The notes beneath the pieces are model-generated. The model was given only the letters and a program-made list of their open reading frames with translations. It made no database searches and was not told the origin of the DNA. 64,000 nt of DNA. It comes from Leptolyngbya subtilissima AS-A7 (GTDB taxonomy: Bacteria; Cyanobacteriota; Cyanobacteriia; Phormidesmidales; Phormidesmidaceae). The DNA lies in contig NZ_JAMPKY010000007.1 in NCBI RefSeq assembly GCF_039962255.1, positions 1 to 64,000 of the forward strand, written 5' to 3'. Shown here piece after piece: positions 1 through 8,795 of the stretch. How positions within the stretch are numbered: position 1 is the first letter of the stretch; the number at the start of each line of letters is the position of its first letter. A program made the position numbers and the translations under genes.

Positions 1-141
<141 letters not shown>

Positions 142-177
142 TCCTCGACGACTACCCCACTGATTGATTAGAACAAC

Positions 178-203
178 AGCGCTCCCGAAAGGGGGCGCTT
201 TTT
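178..203 (+). terminator. Rho-independent terminator of psbA
   Basis: An 8-bp stem (GCGCTCCC at 179-186, GGGGGCGC at 191-198, one T-G wobble) with a GAAA tetraloop is followed directly by a run of five T. It sits 36 bases after the psbA stop and points the same way. Confidence 0.9.
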
Positions 204-243
204 GTATGCTTCCAGTGGAGCTACCTTTATTGCAGTAGACGGA

Positions 244-335
244 ATATAGCAATCCGTGGATGATCGGCTAACCCTTTCGAAAAGTCGTTGACCAAGCCTT
301 CGTTGACGACCAGATCTATCCACGGATTGCTATAT
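244..335. repeat. Small inverted-repeat element (MITE-like)
   Basis: Two perfect 18-bp inverted arms (ATATAGCAATCCGTGGAT at 244-261 and its reverse complement at 318-335) enclose 56 bases with no ORF. The arms end in TA-rich sequence, which would suit a nonautonomous element using TA targets as IS630/Tc1 elements do. That link is inferred from the IS630 relic just downstream. No target duplication is obvious. Confidence 0.55.
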
Positions 336-404
336 GACCTCACGTCTGGGCACGGCAAGGGTTAATAAACATGATTGCTGGGTATCGAGGGCAATTAACT
401 GATT

Positions 405-722
405 ACGCCGTTGATGGTAAGCGGAGCGCGCAACCAAAGTGTCTTTGAAACGTTGCTGGAGACCTGCTTAATGTCCGAGTTACGACTAGGAGCCTGGGTG
501 ATCTTGACAATGCCACGTTTCACCACGGCGGACGGATTGCTCAGTCAATTGAGGCCGCAGGAGGCAGACTCCTTTGCCTACCACCCTGTTCTCCTGACCT
601 AAAACGGATTGAGAGGTGCTGGGGTTGGTTGAAAAACAGAATTCGCAAGCTTCTACCCTATGTTTAGGGTTTACGGGCTGCTATGGAAGAGGTGCTTAAC
701 CTTGCAACGTCGCAACCTTTAT
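405..722 (+). pseudogene. IS630-family transposase remnant (C-terminal half, frameshifted)
   Basis: The DDE catalytic half of an IS630-type transposase can be read only by switching frame. One frame carries SVFETLLETCLMSELRLG up to about 508. The next frame continues GDLDNATFHHGGRIAQSIE and then a CSPDLKRIERCWGWLKN segment, which matches the family's DNA..H and SPDLNPIE.xW signatures. A stop codon interrupts it near 665 after LLPYV, and similarity continues to about 720. The N-terminal half is absent. With one frameshift and one nonsense codon the gene is dead. No complete IS ends were identified around it. Confidence 0.8.
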
Positions 723-926
723 GGCTATAGCTATAGCTAACAGAAGAATTCTAGGAGCATAAACTAATTCATTCTCCTAATGTCGATAGGGCTTTAAAGT
801 ATCGCAATCGTGTGAGAACTGACTATGCTGGCCCTGTTGGCTAATCAGTGATTTTGCCTGTGGCTGGGTAGATAAGCGCACTTTGAACCTTACTGGCATG
901 CGATCGCGCGGAAAGATAGTCAAGTT
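723..926. other. Intergenic, nothing recognised
   Basis: About 200 bases between the transposase relic and the P450 stop codon. I see no ORF with family similarity, no RNA gene and no clear hairpin. Confidence 0.5.
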
Positions 927-2408
927 CTAATCAAACTGTTCTAGCGATGTAGAACCATTAACCAACTCCCAGTCAAAGTAGTGCAGCAAAGCCGCAAGCA
1001 TGATCGTAGCTTCCAAAAGCGCTAAGGGAGCCCCGAGACAGTAATGTGGCCCTAAAGAAAAGCCAAGGTGTAGGGGCTGTTTCCCAGGCATGCCCTCTGC
1101 TTCATCTGCTTGAAGCCAGCGCTCTGGGTGAAACTCATCCGGGTTGGGATACATCTCGGGGTCTCTACCCGCGCCTAGGAAAAAGGGTTCTATACCTGTT
1201 TTTTGGGGAATCTGTATGCCGTTAATTTCAGTGTCTTGAGTGGCTACTAAAGGAATGCCAGGCGCTACGGGATAAAGTCGCATTGTCTCCTTAACGATTG
1301 CCTCAATATAAGTCAATTTCTTAATGACCGAGGTGTTAAGGCAGCCTTCCTGCTGCCAAATTCCGTCAACAATAGCTTGGGATTTCTGGCGTACCGTAGG
1401 GGTCAACTCCAGGGCTCCGACAGCAAACGATAAGGTATGAGCCGTGGTATCGTGACCAGCAAAAAGGAAGGCTTTCGCTTCAGCAACTAGAGTTTCTAGA
1501 TTGTGTTGGGGATTCTTTGCGAATTGAATCAGCATCAAGGTTCGAAACTGCTGACTGACCCCAGCTATAGACTGAGCGTTGGGCTCTCTAGCCAACCGTA
1601 GCGCCATAGCCACGCGAGGTGCAAGGAAATTTTCTATGTATTGTTGAGCATTTTTGTATGTGCGCCCTTCCTTAGTCGGCAAATACTTTAGCCATTTGCT
1701 TTTGCCCGCAGACTGAAGCAACACCTGCTTTTCCAGTACGGCTAAGGCTTTGTATAATTTCTGCGGCTCAAAGGGGGGCTCTCCCTCAAAGTTTGGTTTA
1801 CCATCCAGCGACACCCCCAAGAGGAAATGGGCAATTACTCCCATAGTTAAGTTAACAAAGAGTGAGTCGACACAAACAATCTCTTGCTTTGAAGCGAGCT
1901 GCTGAATGTCATCCACCACACCCATACAGCTATCAACAATCACGTCTAGCTTTTGCGAAAATTGATTGGGCTTGAATGACGGGGCAGCAGCCTGCCGCCG
2001 CCACTTCCATTCTTGACCCTTTTGATTGCCGATGTGAACTCCAAAGACATCTTGATAGGCCCCATAAAAATTAGGACTCCTGGCGAAGATGCCGTCACTC
2101 TGACCCTGGACAAGAATTTGCTCGATCAGTTTGGGTTTTGATACTATCAAAATTGGATTATTAAAGAGCCAAACTACGAACAGCGGGCCATATTGCTGGG
2201 TCCATTCCAAAAACTTCTGTGAAAACCTACCGTTTTTAGCTAAAGCAATTAATTCTAAGGCATTGCCACTGGGCCAATGACCTGGTGGTGTGGGCAGCGC
2301 TCTCAATGACTGAAGCCGCTGTGCTTGCTGTCGCCAGCGCCATCCTAACCCACCGGCCACTGTAGAAGCTAAAACCAAGACTGAGGCTAGACCTTGCGTT
2401 TTAATCAT
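927..2408 (-). CDS. Cytochrome P450
   Basis: A 493-residue haem-thiolate monooxygenase. Seen: a hydrophobic N-terminal segment (about residues 8-24) that could anchor it to a membrane, the I-helix oxygen-activation motif AGHDTT (317-322), the K-helix ExxR as ETMR (374-377), the PERW segment (428-431), and the haem-binding loop FSLGPHYCLG (450-459) with the axial cysteine at 457. Length is normal for a P450. No ferredoxin or ferredoxin reductase gene adjoins it, so electron partners must be encoded elsewhere. Substrate cannot be told from sequence. The gene stands alone, with its promoter presumably in the 2409-2730 gap. The ATG start is supported by the hydrophobic N terminus, and the family call is secure. 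Confidence 0.93.
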   Translation of the reverse strand: MIKTQGLASVLVLASTVAGGLGWRWRQQAQRLQSLRALPTPPGHWPSGNALELIALAKNGRFSQKFLEWTQQYGPLFVVWLFNNPILIVSKPKLIEQILVQGQSDGIFARSPNFYGAYQDVFGVHIGNQKGQEWKWRRQAAAPSFKPNQFSQKLDVIVDSCMGVVDDIQQLASKQEIVCVDSLFVNLTMGVIAHFLLGVSLDGKPNFEGEPPFEPQKLYKALAVLEKQVLLQSAGKSKWLKYLPTKEGRTYKNAQQYIENFLAPRVAMALRLAREPNAQSIAGVSQQFRTLMLIQFAKNPQHNLETLVAEAKAFLFAGHDTTAHTLSFAVGALELTPTVRQKSQAIVDGIWQQEGCLNTSVIKKLTYIEAIVKETMRLYPVAPGIPLVATQDTEINGIQIPQKTGIEPFFLGAGRDPEMYPNPDEFHPERWLQADEAEGMPGKQPLHLGFSLGPHYCLGAPLALLEATIMLAALLHYFDWELVNGSTSLEQFD

Positions 2409-2732
2409 GCCGACTACTCCTTAAAATCACTGTATACAGTCATTCAGTGCTGAGTCGTCACTGCCTTGCTAATATCGTACAACCTGCCTTTTATTTGTTG
2501 CCAGGCTTAGGGCCATCAATGACATACTTGCGTAACATGGTTATTCCACTGGCTTGATGGTAGATGAAATTACGATGCTGAGTTTATTTCCAGCACCGTA
2601 GAAAGCAGCTTGTTCACCGCACTGAAGGAATTAGGTTTTCCTGAGGCACAGATCACGCCATTCTACTGAGTCTGCTGTTAGTTCAAACCTTATCGGGCAT
2701 TAGGCCACGCCTGTGTAAAGCCAAACGGCATC
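2409..2732. other. Intergenic, upstream of the P450 gene
   Basis: It must contain the P450 promoter (minus strand). Plus-strand frames are broken by stops. A short stretch near 2580-2670 reads like protein (ISSTVESSLFTALKELGF) but has no start and no family match I recognise, so it may be a decayed gene end. Confidence 0.4.
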
Positions 2733-2951
2733 ATGGCTAAATCTAGCGGTATCTCACTAGCCACTACAGTTCCTGAAGAATTTACAAAAATTGAAGTTTA
2801 TTGTAGTGGCTATAACGTTTTAGCCAATGTCAAAAACAAAACATTCGAACGCTTTATTAAGAAAACTATAAGGAATTCTCGAGCGAGACTGAAATGCGAT
2901 GCTCTTTCAGGCGGCTTTGCCAACACTGGCTACGACCAACTAAATACCTAA
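2733..2951 (+). CDS. Doubtful 72-codon ORF
   Basis: An ATG-initiated ORF, A+T-richer than its neighbours, whose last 12 bases overlap the convergent DUF1499 gene. No signal peptide, membrane segment or family motif is visible. The protein is basic in its second half (FIKKTIRNSRARLK). No clear ribosome-binding site precedes it. It may be a relic or chance ORF; I list it only because nothing else fills this interval. Confidence 0.2.
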   Translation: MAKSSGISLATTVPEEFTKIEVYCSGYNVLANVKNKTFERFIKKTIRNSRARLKCDALSGGFANTGYDQLNT

Positions 2952-3455
2952 GTCCTGTAAGGCGAAGCGAATCTGCTCCAATCGCCGTCTATTTACGCCT
3001 AAATCAGATTCTCCTAAGCGGGCTGCTGCTCGAACATGGATAACTGGCTCATCCTCGGGCAAGTAGAATTCAGTATCGTCTACAAACCCCATGATGCGGC
3101 TGGTGGACTTAGCTCGGATGTAGTTTTCCTGCTGGGTCACAATCTCAGTACGGGGCACAACACCCAGCACTTTAGTTAGTAGCTCACGAGCTTTTTCCCG
3201 GCTGGTTGTGTAGGCAATTGGCGCAATCGCGTGGTCTTTGTCAGCACCCTGGCTAACGACACAGTTAGACGTTGATGGGCAGAGTAACAGCTTGCCATCC
3301 GTGATCCCGAGTTTAGGTGTCTCTCCCGCAAATATCTCCGATAAGCCAGGAATGGCACCCAGAGACTGGGGGGCAGGAGTTGCGATCGCAAAAGCTGACC
3401 AAGTCGGGAAGGCCCACAACGCAATCGCCAAAAGACCCGCAAGGATTAAAGCCAT
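2940..3455 (-). CDS. DUF1499 family exported protein
   Basis: A 171-residue protein. The N terminus is a classical signal peptide: a hydrophobic run from residue 2 to about 24, with cleavage plausible near AFAIA. The mature part fits DUF1499 (PF07386): CPSTSNCVVSQGA, then IAPIAYTTSREKARELL and a C-terminal half with an ENYIRAKSTSRIMGFVDDTEFYL block, where family members share the x-RAxxxSxxxxFxDDxEF pattern. Function is unknown. Members are widespread in cyanobacteria and chloroplasts, and the signal peptide suggests a lumenal or periplasmic place. It is a single gene, convergent with the doubtful ORF at 2733-2951. Confidence 0.85.
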   Translation of the reverse strand: MALILAGLLAIALWAFPTWSAFAIATPAPQSLGAIPGLSEIFAGETPKLGITDGKLLLCPSTSNCVVSQGADKDHAIAPIAYTTSREKARELLTKVLGVVPRTEIVTQQENYIRAKSTSRIMGFVDDTEFYLPEDEPVIHVRAAARLGESDLGVNRRRLEQIRFALQDLGI

Positions 3456-3796
3456 AGGAGTTCATCAAAGTACAACCTCACCATAGCCCAAGATAAAAAT
3501 GCGAAGCACCACTAGAACAGCTCAACGCAGCTTGAAACCCCCTTGCGCTGGTAAAAGCGTCCCCTGCATTGGTTGCCCATAGAGGTTCTGTCTACACCGA
3601 GCCAGCGACAAAACCAAGACTGCATTGCTTGAGCAGGCTTACCTAGCATCTCAAGTGCGATCGCACCCCCAACCCGCTACGACTAAACCTTTTGGCGCTA
3701 GCACTCACTAAACGACCTGAACATCGGCCTAGCGGCAATAGACATACGCCGCACAGATGCTTACGATCTGCAGTAGCGACTCTAAAATCATGCCCA
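3456..3796. other. Intergenic, nothing recognised
   Basis: About 340 bases between the divergent DUF1499 gene and the next ORF. Stop codons break all frames and no RNA gene or stable hairpin stands out. It probably holds the two divergent promoters. Confidence 0.5.
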
Positions 3797-4270
3797 ATGC
3801 CCCCAACCCTGAATGAACCCCTTTCCCTCGAAATCTTTGAACAAATCAAAAGCAAAGCAGGCGCTCCCTTTGAAAACACTCATCGAGCTGTGCTAACACT
3901 GACTGGAGCGACCTACGTCCAAGGGTTTGTGGTTTTGAATAACGGGCAGTATGAGCCTATCGAACACGCCTGGATTGAATTGGGTGAAGATATTATCGAC
4001 CCGACGCTACCGCATATAAATAAGGCCCAGCAAGAAATCTACTACTTTCCCGCCCAAAGCCTCAGCATCAAGGCATTGAAAGCCTCTGTTGAAGAGGCCC
4101 GGGAAGATTACCCAGATGATCCTCCGCTGCCGATTTACGGTGCTCCGCCCTACGAGTATTACGGTGACGTGATGCTAGGGGGAAAAGACTACGTGAATGC
4201 TTATCAAGCAGCCGAATTAAAGAGCAGAGAACTCAAGGCAGCTAGAGCAGAACGCAAGCAAAAAACCTGA
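3797..4270 (+). CDS. Hypothetical protein
   Basis: A 157-residue soluble acidic-to-basic protein without signal peptide or membrane segment. I start it at the ATG at 3797 (MPPTLNEPLSLEIFEQI). An upstream in-frame start at 3692 would add a basic, low-quality 35-residue stretch that looks untranslated. The middle has a fairly regular alternation of short strands (AVLTLTGATYVQGFVVLNN) and an EHAWIELGEDIIDPTLP segment. That segment recalls proteins that record delivered or stored items in enzyme-like folds, but I cannot assign a family. The tail (ELKSRELKAARAERKQKT) is helical and charged. Transcription appears monocistronic. Confidence 0.7.
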   Translation: MPPTLNEPLSLEIFEQIKSKAGAPFENTHRAVLTLTGATYVQGFVVLNNGQYEPIEHAWIELGEDIIDPTLPHINKAQQEIYYFPAQSLSIKALKASVEEAREDYPDDPPLPIYGAPPYEYYGDVMLGGKDYVNAYQAAELKSRELKAARAERKQKT

Positions 4271-4616
4271 CGTTGCACTGAGTCTAGAATTAGCTCATTG
4301 TTGTAGTAGCTGGTTGCCATTCCTCCCATACCCAGCTAACGAGTCATCAGGAACAGTGATCGCTCTAGTGGCCAGCCTGGAGTTAGAACAGTGATTATTA
4401 CCCCCAACACCAGCAAGTGAGGAGGCGCTGGGGAAAATAATTGAATGGAGATGCCTTAGCCCCAGTCCGGTCCCGATCGCAGTCTCACATGCCCTCACTC
4501 GCTGGGCTTCTGAGAAAGCCAACCGTAGTTGCAGCTGGGTTAAGAATTTAGAAAGAGATCTGTCGTAGCCTCAGTCACCTGCGGATTCCTAAGACAGTAC
4601 TGAAGGCTGTTGTGAT
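4271..4616. other. Intergenic, nothing recognised
   Basis: About 345 bases. The longest open frames here lack any family resemblance and have poor starts, and I see no RNA gene. Confidence 0.4.
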
Positions 4617-4772
4617 TTACTGCCGCCAGTCGTCGTTGAGCCAGGTGCGGGGAATACCTGGGAAGCCAGCAAGTACCCAACCTAACCCCAGGGAAAGCAC
4701 CATAGCTACTGCAATACTGTCCCACTCACCGTAGTAATTAGGGGCCATAGCCCAAAGGTCGAAGGCGTCCAT
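4617..4772 (-). CDS. Small single-helix membrane protein (51 aa)
   Basis: An ATG-to-TAA ORF of 51 codons. The product begins MDAFDLWAMAPNYYGEWD, continues with one clean hydrophobic helix (about residues 20-37, SIAVAMVLSLGLGWVLAG), and ends in a charged, tryptophan-rich tail (PRTWLNDDWRQ). The ordered layout (amphipathic start, one helix, polar tail) and normal codon choice argue for a true gene rather than chance. The ribosome-binding site is poor. I do not recognise the family. Cyanobacteria have many such mini-proteins in photosynthetic complexes, but no function should be inferred here. Confidence 0.5.
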   Translation of the reverse strand: MDAFDLWAMAPNYYGEWDSIAVAMVLSLGLGWVLAGFPGIPRTWLNDDWRQ

Positions 4773-5011
4773 GCTTCTAATCCAAAGGTAACCGGCCTAG
4801 GGTGCCCAAAATAAGACCCCCACGGGCTAGCAGTGCTGATGAAGGGGTGAGGCTTCTACTTCTACAAGTGGGGCGATCGCCCCTGTGAGCCTAGGGTGTT
4901 TAGAGCGGTGTGGCATTCTCTGTGCTCGGTGAGCGCTGAACTGGCAGTGAGTGCGATCGCCATGGTTTAGGGTTTAAAGGGCAGCTTTGTTCACCCTGGA
5001 GCACCCTAGCT

Positions 5012-5119
5012 ATGCCCGATGATCTTGGCCCATTTCTTTTAGGCGTTGCCCTGCTGGTGCTGTACCTAGGTTGGTCAGCGGCTACAGAAATGGGCACTCG
5101 CTGGCCCTGGCGAAAGTAA
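5012..5119 (+). CDS. Small single-helix membrane protein (35 aa)
   Basis: ATG to TAA, 35 codons: MPDDLGPFLLGVALLVLYLG followed by WSAATEMGTRWPWRK. One helix spans about residues 7-22, preceded by an acidic N terminus and followed by a basic tail, the usual topology signal for an N-out, C-in helix. A GGAG lies 10 bases before the ATG. Family not recognised. It lies 193 bases upstream of the permease gene on the same strand, so it may share that transcript. Too short to be sure by eye. Confidence 0.4.
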   Translation: MPDDLGPFLLGVALLVLYLGWSAATEMGTRWPWRK

Positions 5120-5300
5120 TCATGGCTCGCTCAAAGCCTCCCAGCGTCCAACTTTAGGAATTGAGCTAGGGAAGATAACTGCATAGAAAAAAGCAGAGAT
5201 TGTAGCTCTGATAGCAGATCCACAGGGGTTAGATGTCGTGGACTAAAGCTGAGTCTATGGGCCTTGTGGGTCTATATGGCCAACTGCCTATCCACCTATC

Positions 5301-5308
5301 AGGAGGTC
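5301..5308 (+). promoter_or_regulatory. Shine-Dalgarno site setting a GTG start
   Basis: AGGAGGTC ends four bases before the GTG at 5313. It is a near-perfect anti-Shine-Dalgarno match and fixes the start of the permease gene at a GTG codon. Confidence 0.8.
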
Positions 5309-5312
5309 TACC

Positions 5313-6704
5313 GTGAGCCAGCCTACTGAACAACTGCCGCAGGCGCCACCGAATTCGGGGCCGGGAAACAGAATTGCTGAGTTTTTTGATTTTGCGGGCC
5401 ATCGCACCAACTTTCGCACTGAATCGCTAGCAGGGCTGACCACCTTCGTCACGATGGCCTACATCTTGATTGTGAACCCAGCTATTTTGTCAAACGCGAT
5501 CTTTCTCAACGAGTCAGGAGATTTGTTTGGGGAACTAGTGATGGCCACGGGCCTGTCGTCAGCGCTGGCCACCTTGGTCATGGCGCTCTATGCCAGGCTG
5601 CCCTTTGCCCTGGCTCCTGGGATGGGCATCAACGCTTACTTTGCCTTTACGGTGGTGCTGGGTCTGGGAATTGACTGGCGGGTGGCCCTGGCGGCGGTGC
5701 TGATTGAGGGAGTCATTTTCATTCTCATGACCGTTTCTAACTTGCGCAGCCACATTGTGGAGGCCATTCCCGATGCGGTGAAGCACGCCACCACAGCGGG
5801 AATTGGTCTGTTTATTGCTTACATTGCTCTAAAGGGCGCGGGCATTATTGTGCCGTCGGAGGCCACGCTGACGGCCCTGGGCAACCTGCGATCGCCCCAA
5901 ACGGCCATGGCCCTGCTTGGTCTGGCGATCACCGCAGCGCTATTCGCTCGGCGGGTGACGGGGGCGCTGCTGTGGGGGATCTTGGGAACTTCGGTGTTGG
6001 CCTGGGTTTTGGGGGTGTCGCCCTGGCCGACGGGGTTGATGGCAGTGCCTCCGGCCCCGATCGATCTGTTTGGTCAGGCCTTTGTCGGACTGGGGGAACT
6101 GTTCCGCATCAATTTCTGGCAAATGGTCAGCATTGTCTTTGTGTTTCTGTTTGTGGATTTGTTTGACACCATTGGCACCCTGACTGGGCTGGGCTCTAAG
6201 GCGGGCTACATCAACAGCGAGGGCCATTTCCCCGGGGTGGAAAAGGCGTTTATGGCCGACGCCGTGGGTACTACTGCTGGGGCCGTGTTGGGCACCTCAA
6301 CGGTGACAACCTACATTGAGTCAGCCTCGGGCATTGCCGAAGGGGGACGCAGCGGCTTTACAGCCCTGGTGGTCGCGGTGCTGTTTTTGGCGTCGTTGCT
6401 ATTTATTCCTCTGTTGCAGGGCATTCCGGCCTTTGCCACCGCCCCGGCGCTGATTATTGTGGGGGTGCTGATGATGTCGGCAGCTAAGAATATCGATTGG
6501 GATGAGCCCGCCGATGCGATCGCCGCCTTTTTGACCATCATCATGATGCCCTTGGCTTTCTCTATTGCTGAAGGTCTAGCCATGGGGCTGATTGCCTATC
6601 CTCTCATGAAAGCCTTCCAGGGCAAAACCTCGCAGACCACCATCGGTATGTGGATTTTGGCCGCTATTTTCTTGCTGCGGTACATCTTTGTGGCAGGCGG
6701 CTAG
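5313..6704 (+). CDS. NCS2-family purine permease (AzgA-like)
   Basis: A 463-residue polytopic membrane protein with about 12-14 hydrophobic segments. The start of the family core is plain: FDFAGHRTNFRTESLAGLTTF then VTMAYILIVNP, followed by ATGLSSALATLVMALYARLPFA and PGMGINAYF, and later the FVFLFVDLFDTIGTLTGL helix and GTSTVTTYIESASGIAEGGR. These are diagnostic of the AzgA branch of the NCS2 (nucleobase:cation symporter) family, which imports hypoxanthine, guanine or adenine by proton symport. The length matches. The GTG start is set by the ribosome-binding site at 5301. No purine riboswitch was seen upstream and no purine-salvage gene adjoins. Exact substrate is unknown. Confidence 0.92.
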   Translation: MSQPTEQLPQAPPNSGPGNRIAEFFDFAGHRTNFRTESLAGLTTFVTMAYILIVNPAILSNAIFLNESGDLFGELVMATGLSSALATLVMALYARLPFALAPGMGINAYFAFTVVLGLGIDWRVALAAVLIEGVIFILMTVSNLRSHIVEAIPDAVKHATTAGIGLFIAYIALKGAGIIVPSEATLTALGNLRSPQTAMALLGLAITAALFARRVTGALLWGILGTSVLAWVLGVSPWPTGLMAVPPAPIDLFGQAFVGLGELFRINFWQMVSIVFVFLFVDLFDTIGTLTGLGSKAGYINSEGHFPGVEKAFMADAVGTTAGAVLGTSTVTTYIESASGIAEGGRSGFTALVVAVLFLASLLFIPLLQGIPAFATAPALIIVGVLMMSAAKNIDWDEPADAIAAFLTIIMMPLAFSIAEGLAMGLIAYPLMKAFQGKTSQTTIGMWILAAIFLLRYIFVAGG

Positions 6705-6752
6705 GGGTAAACCCTAACAACTTCTGGGAGTAGGGGCGCAGTAGGAACGCCC

Positions 6753-7151
6753 CTACTTCAGCGCATCGAAGGTGTCGCCCAGAGCAGCGGTCAGGGTTTG
6801 GCGAGTTTGAGCGTGGGCTGCTTGCTCAGCCTGCAATTTTTGGGTGAGGTCTTGGCACTGTTGCACCAGTCCATCGAGCCGCTGCTGTAGCTCCTGCAGG
6901 GAGTTGACGGTGGACAAATCTAAATCTTTCTCCAGCACAGCGCTGGGGTCGGCATCGAGGCGCTGCTGCAGAGTCTCGATCCGGGCTTGAAACTCTGCGG
7001 CCTCTTCTCGCCGTTGACGGGCTTCAGTTTCGTAGAGACGACGCCAGTTGGCGGCGCTGTTGTAGGCTTGATCGCGCTCTTTTTGGGTGTCGGCTAGCTG
7101 CCGCTGGAGGGTGCGCACCTCCGTAATCCACTGGGTCAGGTCTTGGGACAT
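6753..7151 (-). CDS. Coiled-coil hypothetical protein
   Basis: A 132-residue protein that is almost entirely predicted coiled coil. Heptad-like runs cover about residues 5-65 (VRTLQRQLADTQKERDQAYN) and 78-125 (LQELQQRLDGLVQQCQDLTQ), separated by a short acidic linker (DADPSAVLEKDLDL). No signal peptide or enzyme motif. It starts 33 bases downstream of the stop of the site-2 protease gene on the same strand, so the two are probably cotranscribed. That suggests, but does not show, a membrane-quality-control or scaffold role. Rich in Gln, Glu, Arg and Leu. Confidence 0.75.
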   Translation of the reverse strand: MSQDLTQWITEVRTLQRQLADTQKERDQAYNSAANWRRLYETEARQRREEAAEFQARIETLQQRLDADPSAVLEKDLDLSTVNSLQELQQRLDGLVQQCQDLTQKLQAEQAAHAQTRQTLTAALGDTFDALK

Positions 7152-7183
7152 GGCGGTTACCAGAACAACAGGCAGCCCTGGGG

Positions 7184-8674
7184 CTAATACAGCAGCCGGG
7201 TAAGAATGCCCGGTGCTGGCAGCACAATCATAACCAGCAGTGTCAAGGCCACCAGTCCCAGCATGTCGCGGCGGTCGTCTAGCTCGCTGACATCGTTGAG
7301 GGCAGGCTGATCTGCCGCCGGAATAAAGAACAGCAGAATCGCCCAGATCATTAATTCAGGGTGCACCAGGGCGAGGCCAAACACCAACAGCCGGGCCACC
7401 TGGCCCACAATGCCGCCAATCCGCTGGCCGTACATAGCATGGACAATGTGGCCACCGTCGAGCTGGCCCACAGGCATGAGGTTGAGGGCAGTGACCACCA
7501 GACCCAGGCAGCCCGCGATCGCGATTGGGTGTAGGTGAATCGCCTCATCGGCCGACACCGCTGACCCCAGCACCAGCTTAGAAAGTAGGGTCAGCATCAG
7601 GGACGCCTTAGGGTCTAGGGCCTCAAAATTCAGCAGGCTAGCGCCGGTTTCGGGAATGGGCACGATGGTGGATTGGCTGAGCCCCCACAGCAGCAGCGGC
7701 ACCGCGACCACCAGGCCCGACAAAGGCCCAGCAATGCCCACGTCAAACAGGGCACGGCGGTTGGGCACTGGCGACTTCATTTGAATGAACGCCCCTAAAG
7801 TGCCCAAGAAAAACGGCACCGGAATGAAGTAGGGCAGCGTGACCCGCATCTTGTAGCGACGGGCGGCCAGGTAGTGACCCATCTCGTGACAGCCGAGAAT
7901 GACCAGCAGCCCTAAGGCGTAAGGCAAGCCCTGCAGAATGAGCGCGGGCATGGCCTGGAGCTGTTCTTCGGTAACGCCCGCCAGGTAGGTGCCCACGGCG
8001 GTGGTAGTAAACAGGGTGACGAGCAACAGGCCAAGGGCCAGCCCAGGACGAGTCAGGGTTTGGTTGCTGCGATCGCCCTTCTCCACCTGAGGGTTGGGCA
8101 CCAGGGCAAACACCGGCTTGCCTTGAAGACCTTCCTGAAAGAGGACTAAGAAGCGATCGCCGAAGTGGCGACGAATATTCTCTCGCACCGTGTCGTAGGC
8201 CACGGTGGGCGTAGAGCGCAGCTGGCCCCGACAGATCATGGCCTGAGGGCGATATTCAATGTTTTGCAGATAGTACACCGACCAGGGGAAACAGCCCTGC
8301 AGCATCGCCTCTTCGTCTTTGTCGATGGGACGTGGGACGGGCTTGGGCGGTGGTGTCAGTAGCTTGGCGTCTGCGATCGCGCCCTCGACGTTAGCCGCTT
8401 TGGGTGGGTCAATGCGCCCCTTCTGAATCAGCGCCCAGTAGAGAATCGGGCAGGCAATAAATAGACCTAGCAGCAGCCCGGTGGGGGCAGGCTTTTCGCT
8501 GCCGTTGACCATTACCCAGGCGGTGAGAATAAATGCTGGCAGCATCATCACCAGCCACAGCAGCCACACGGGGGTACGGGTGATGCGGCTAACGCTGCGC
8601 TGAAGCAGCACATAGGTCAGCAGACCAAGAACTATAAGCCAGAAAAACACCATCGAGTAGCCAGTGGAGTGCAA
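7184..8674 (-). CDS. Site-2-type intramembrane metalloprotease (M50, EGY1-like)
   Basis: A 496-residue membrane protein. Two helices at the N terminus (about 8-24 and 37-56) precede a soluble stretch of about 130 residues. Then comes the M50 core: zinc-binding HEMGH at 263-267 inside GCHEMGHYLAARRY, and the second metal motif NLMPVGQLDGGH at 398-409, whose Asp is the third ligand. These are the features of S2P proteases of the plant EGY1/cyanobacterial branch, which act within the membrane on anti-sigma factors or thylakoid proteins. The substrate here is unknown. The start could also be Met8. A coiled-coil gene follows 33 bases downstream. Confidence 0.88.
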   Translation of the reverse strand: MHSTGYSMVFFWLIVLGLLTYVLLQRSVSRITRTPVWLLWLVMMLPAFILTAWVMVNGSEKPAPTGLLLGLFIACPILYWALIQKGRIDPPKAANVEGAIADAKLLTPPPKPVPRPIDKDEEAMLQGCFPWSVYYLQNIEYRPQAMICRGQLRSTPTVAYDTVRENIRRHFGDRFLVLFQEGLQGKPVFALVPNPQVEKGDRSNQTLTRPGLALGLLLVTLFTTTAVGTYLAGVTEEQLQAMPALILQGLPYALGLLVILGCHEMGHYLAARRYKMRVTLPYFIPVPFFLGTLGAFIQMKSPVPNRRALFDVGIAGPLSGLVVAVPLLLWGLSQSTIVPIPETGASLLNFEALDPKASLMLTLLSKLVLGSAVSADEAIHLHPIAIAGCLGLVVTALNLMPVGQLDGGHIVHAMYGQRIGGIVGQVARLLVFGLALVHPELMIWAILLFFIPAADQPALNDVSELDDRRDMLGLVALTLLVMIVLPAPGILTRLLY

Positions 8675-8795
8675 CGATCGAAGCCAGAATCACCGTTTTG
8701 AGGCGGCTGATCCAACGAAATTAGCGCGGGCGACGGGGGCGCGATTCAGCTAGTATAGGCGTTTCAACGGTTTTTCTCACCCCTTACCCGCCTCC

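Noticed and set aside
5120-5312. Purine riboswitch before the NCS2 permease
   Set aside because: No three-way junction or conserved loop bases of the purine aptamer were found.
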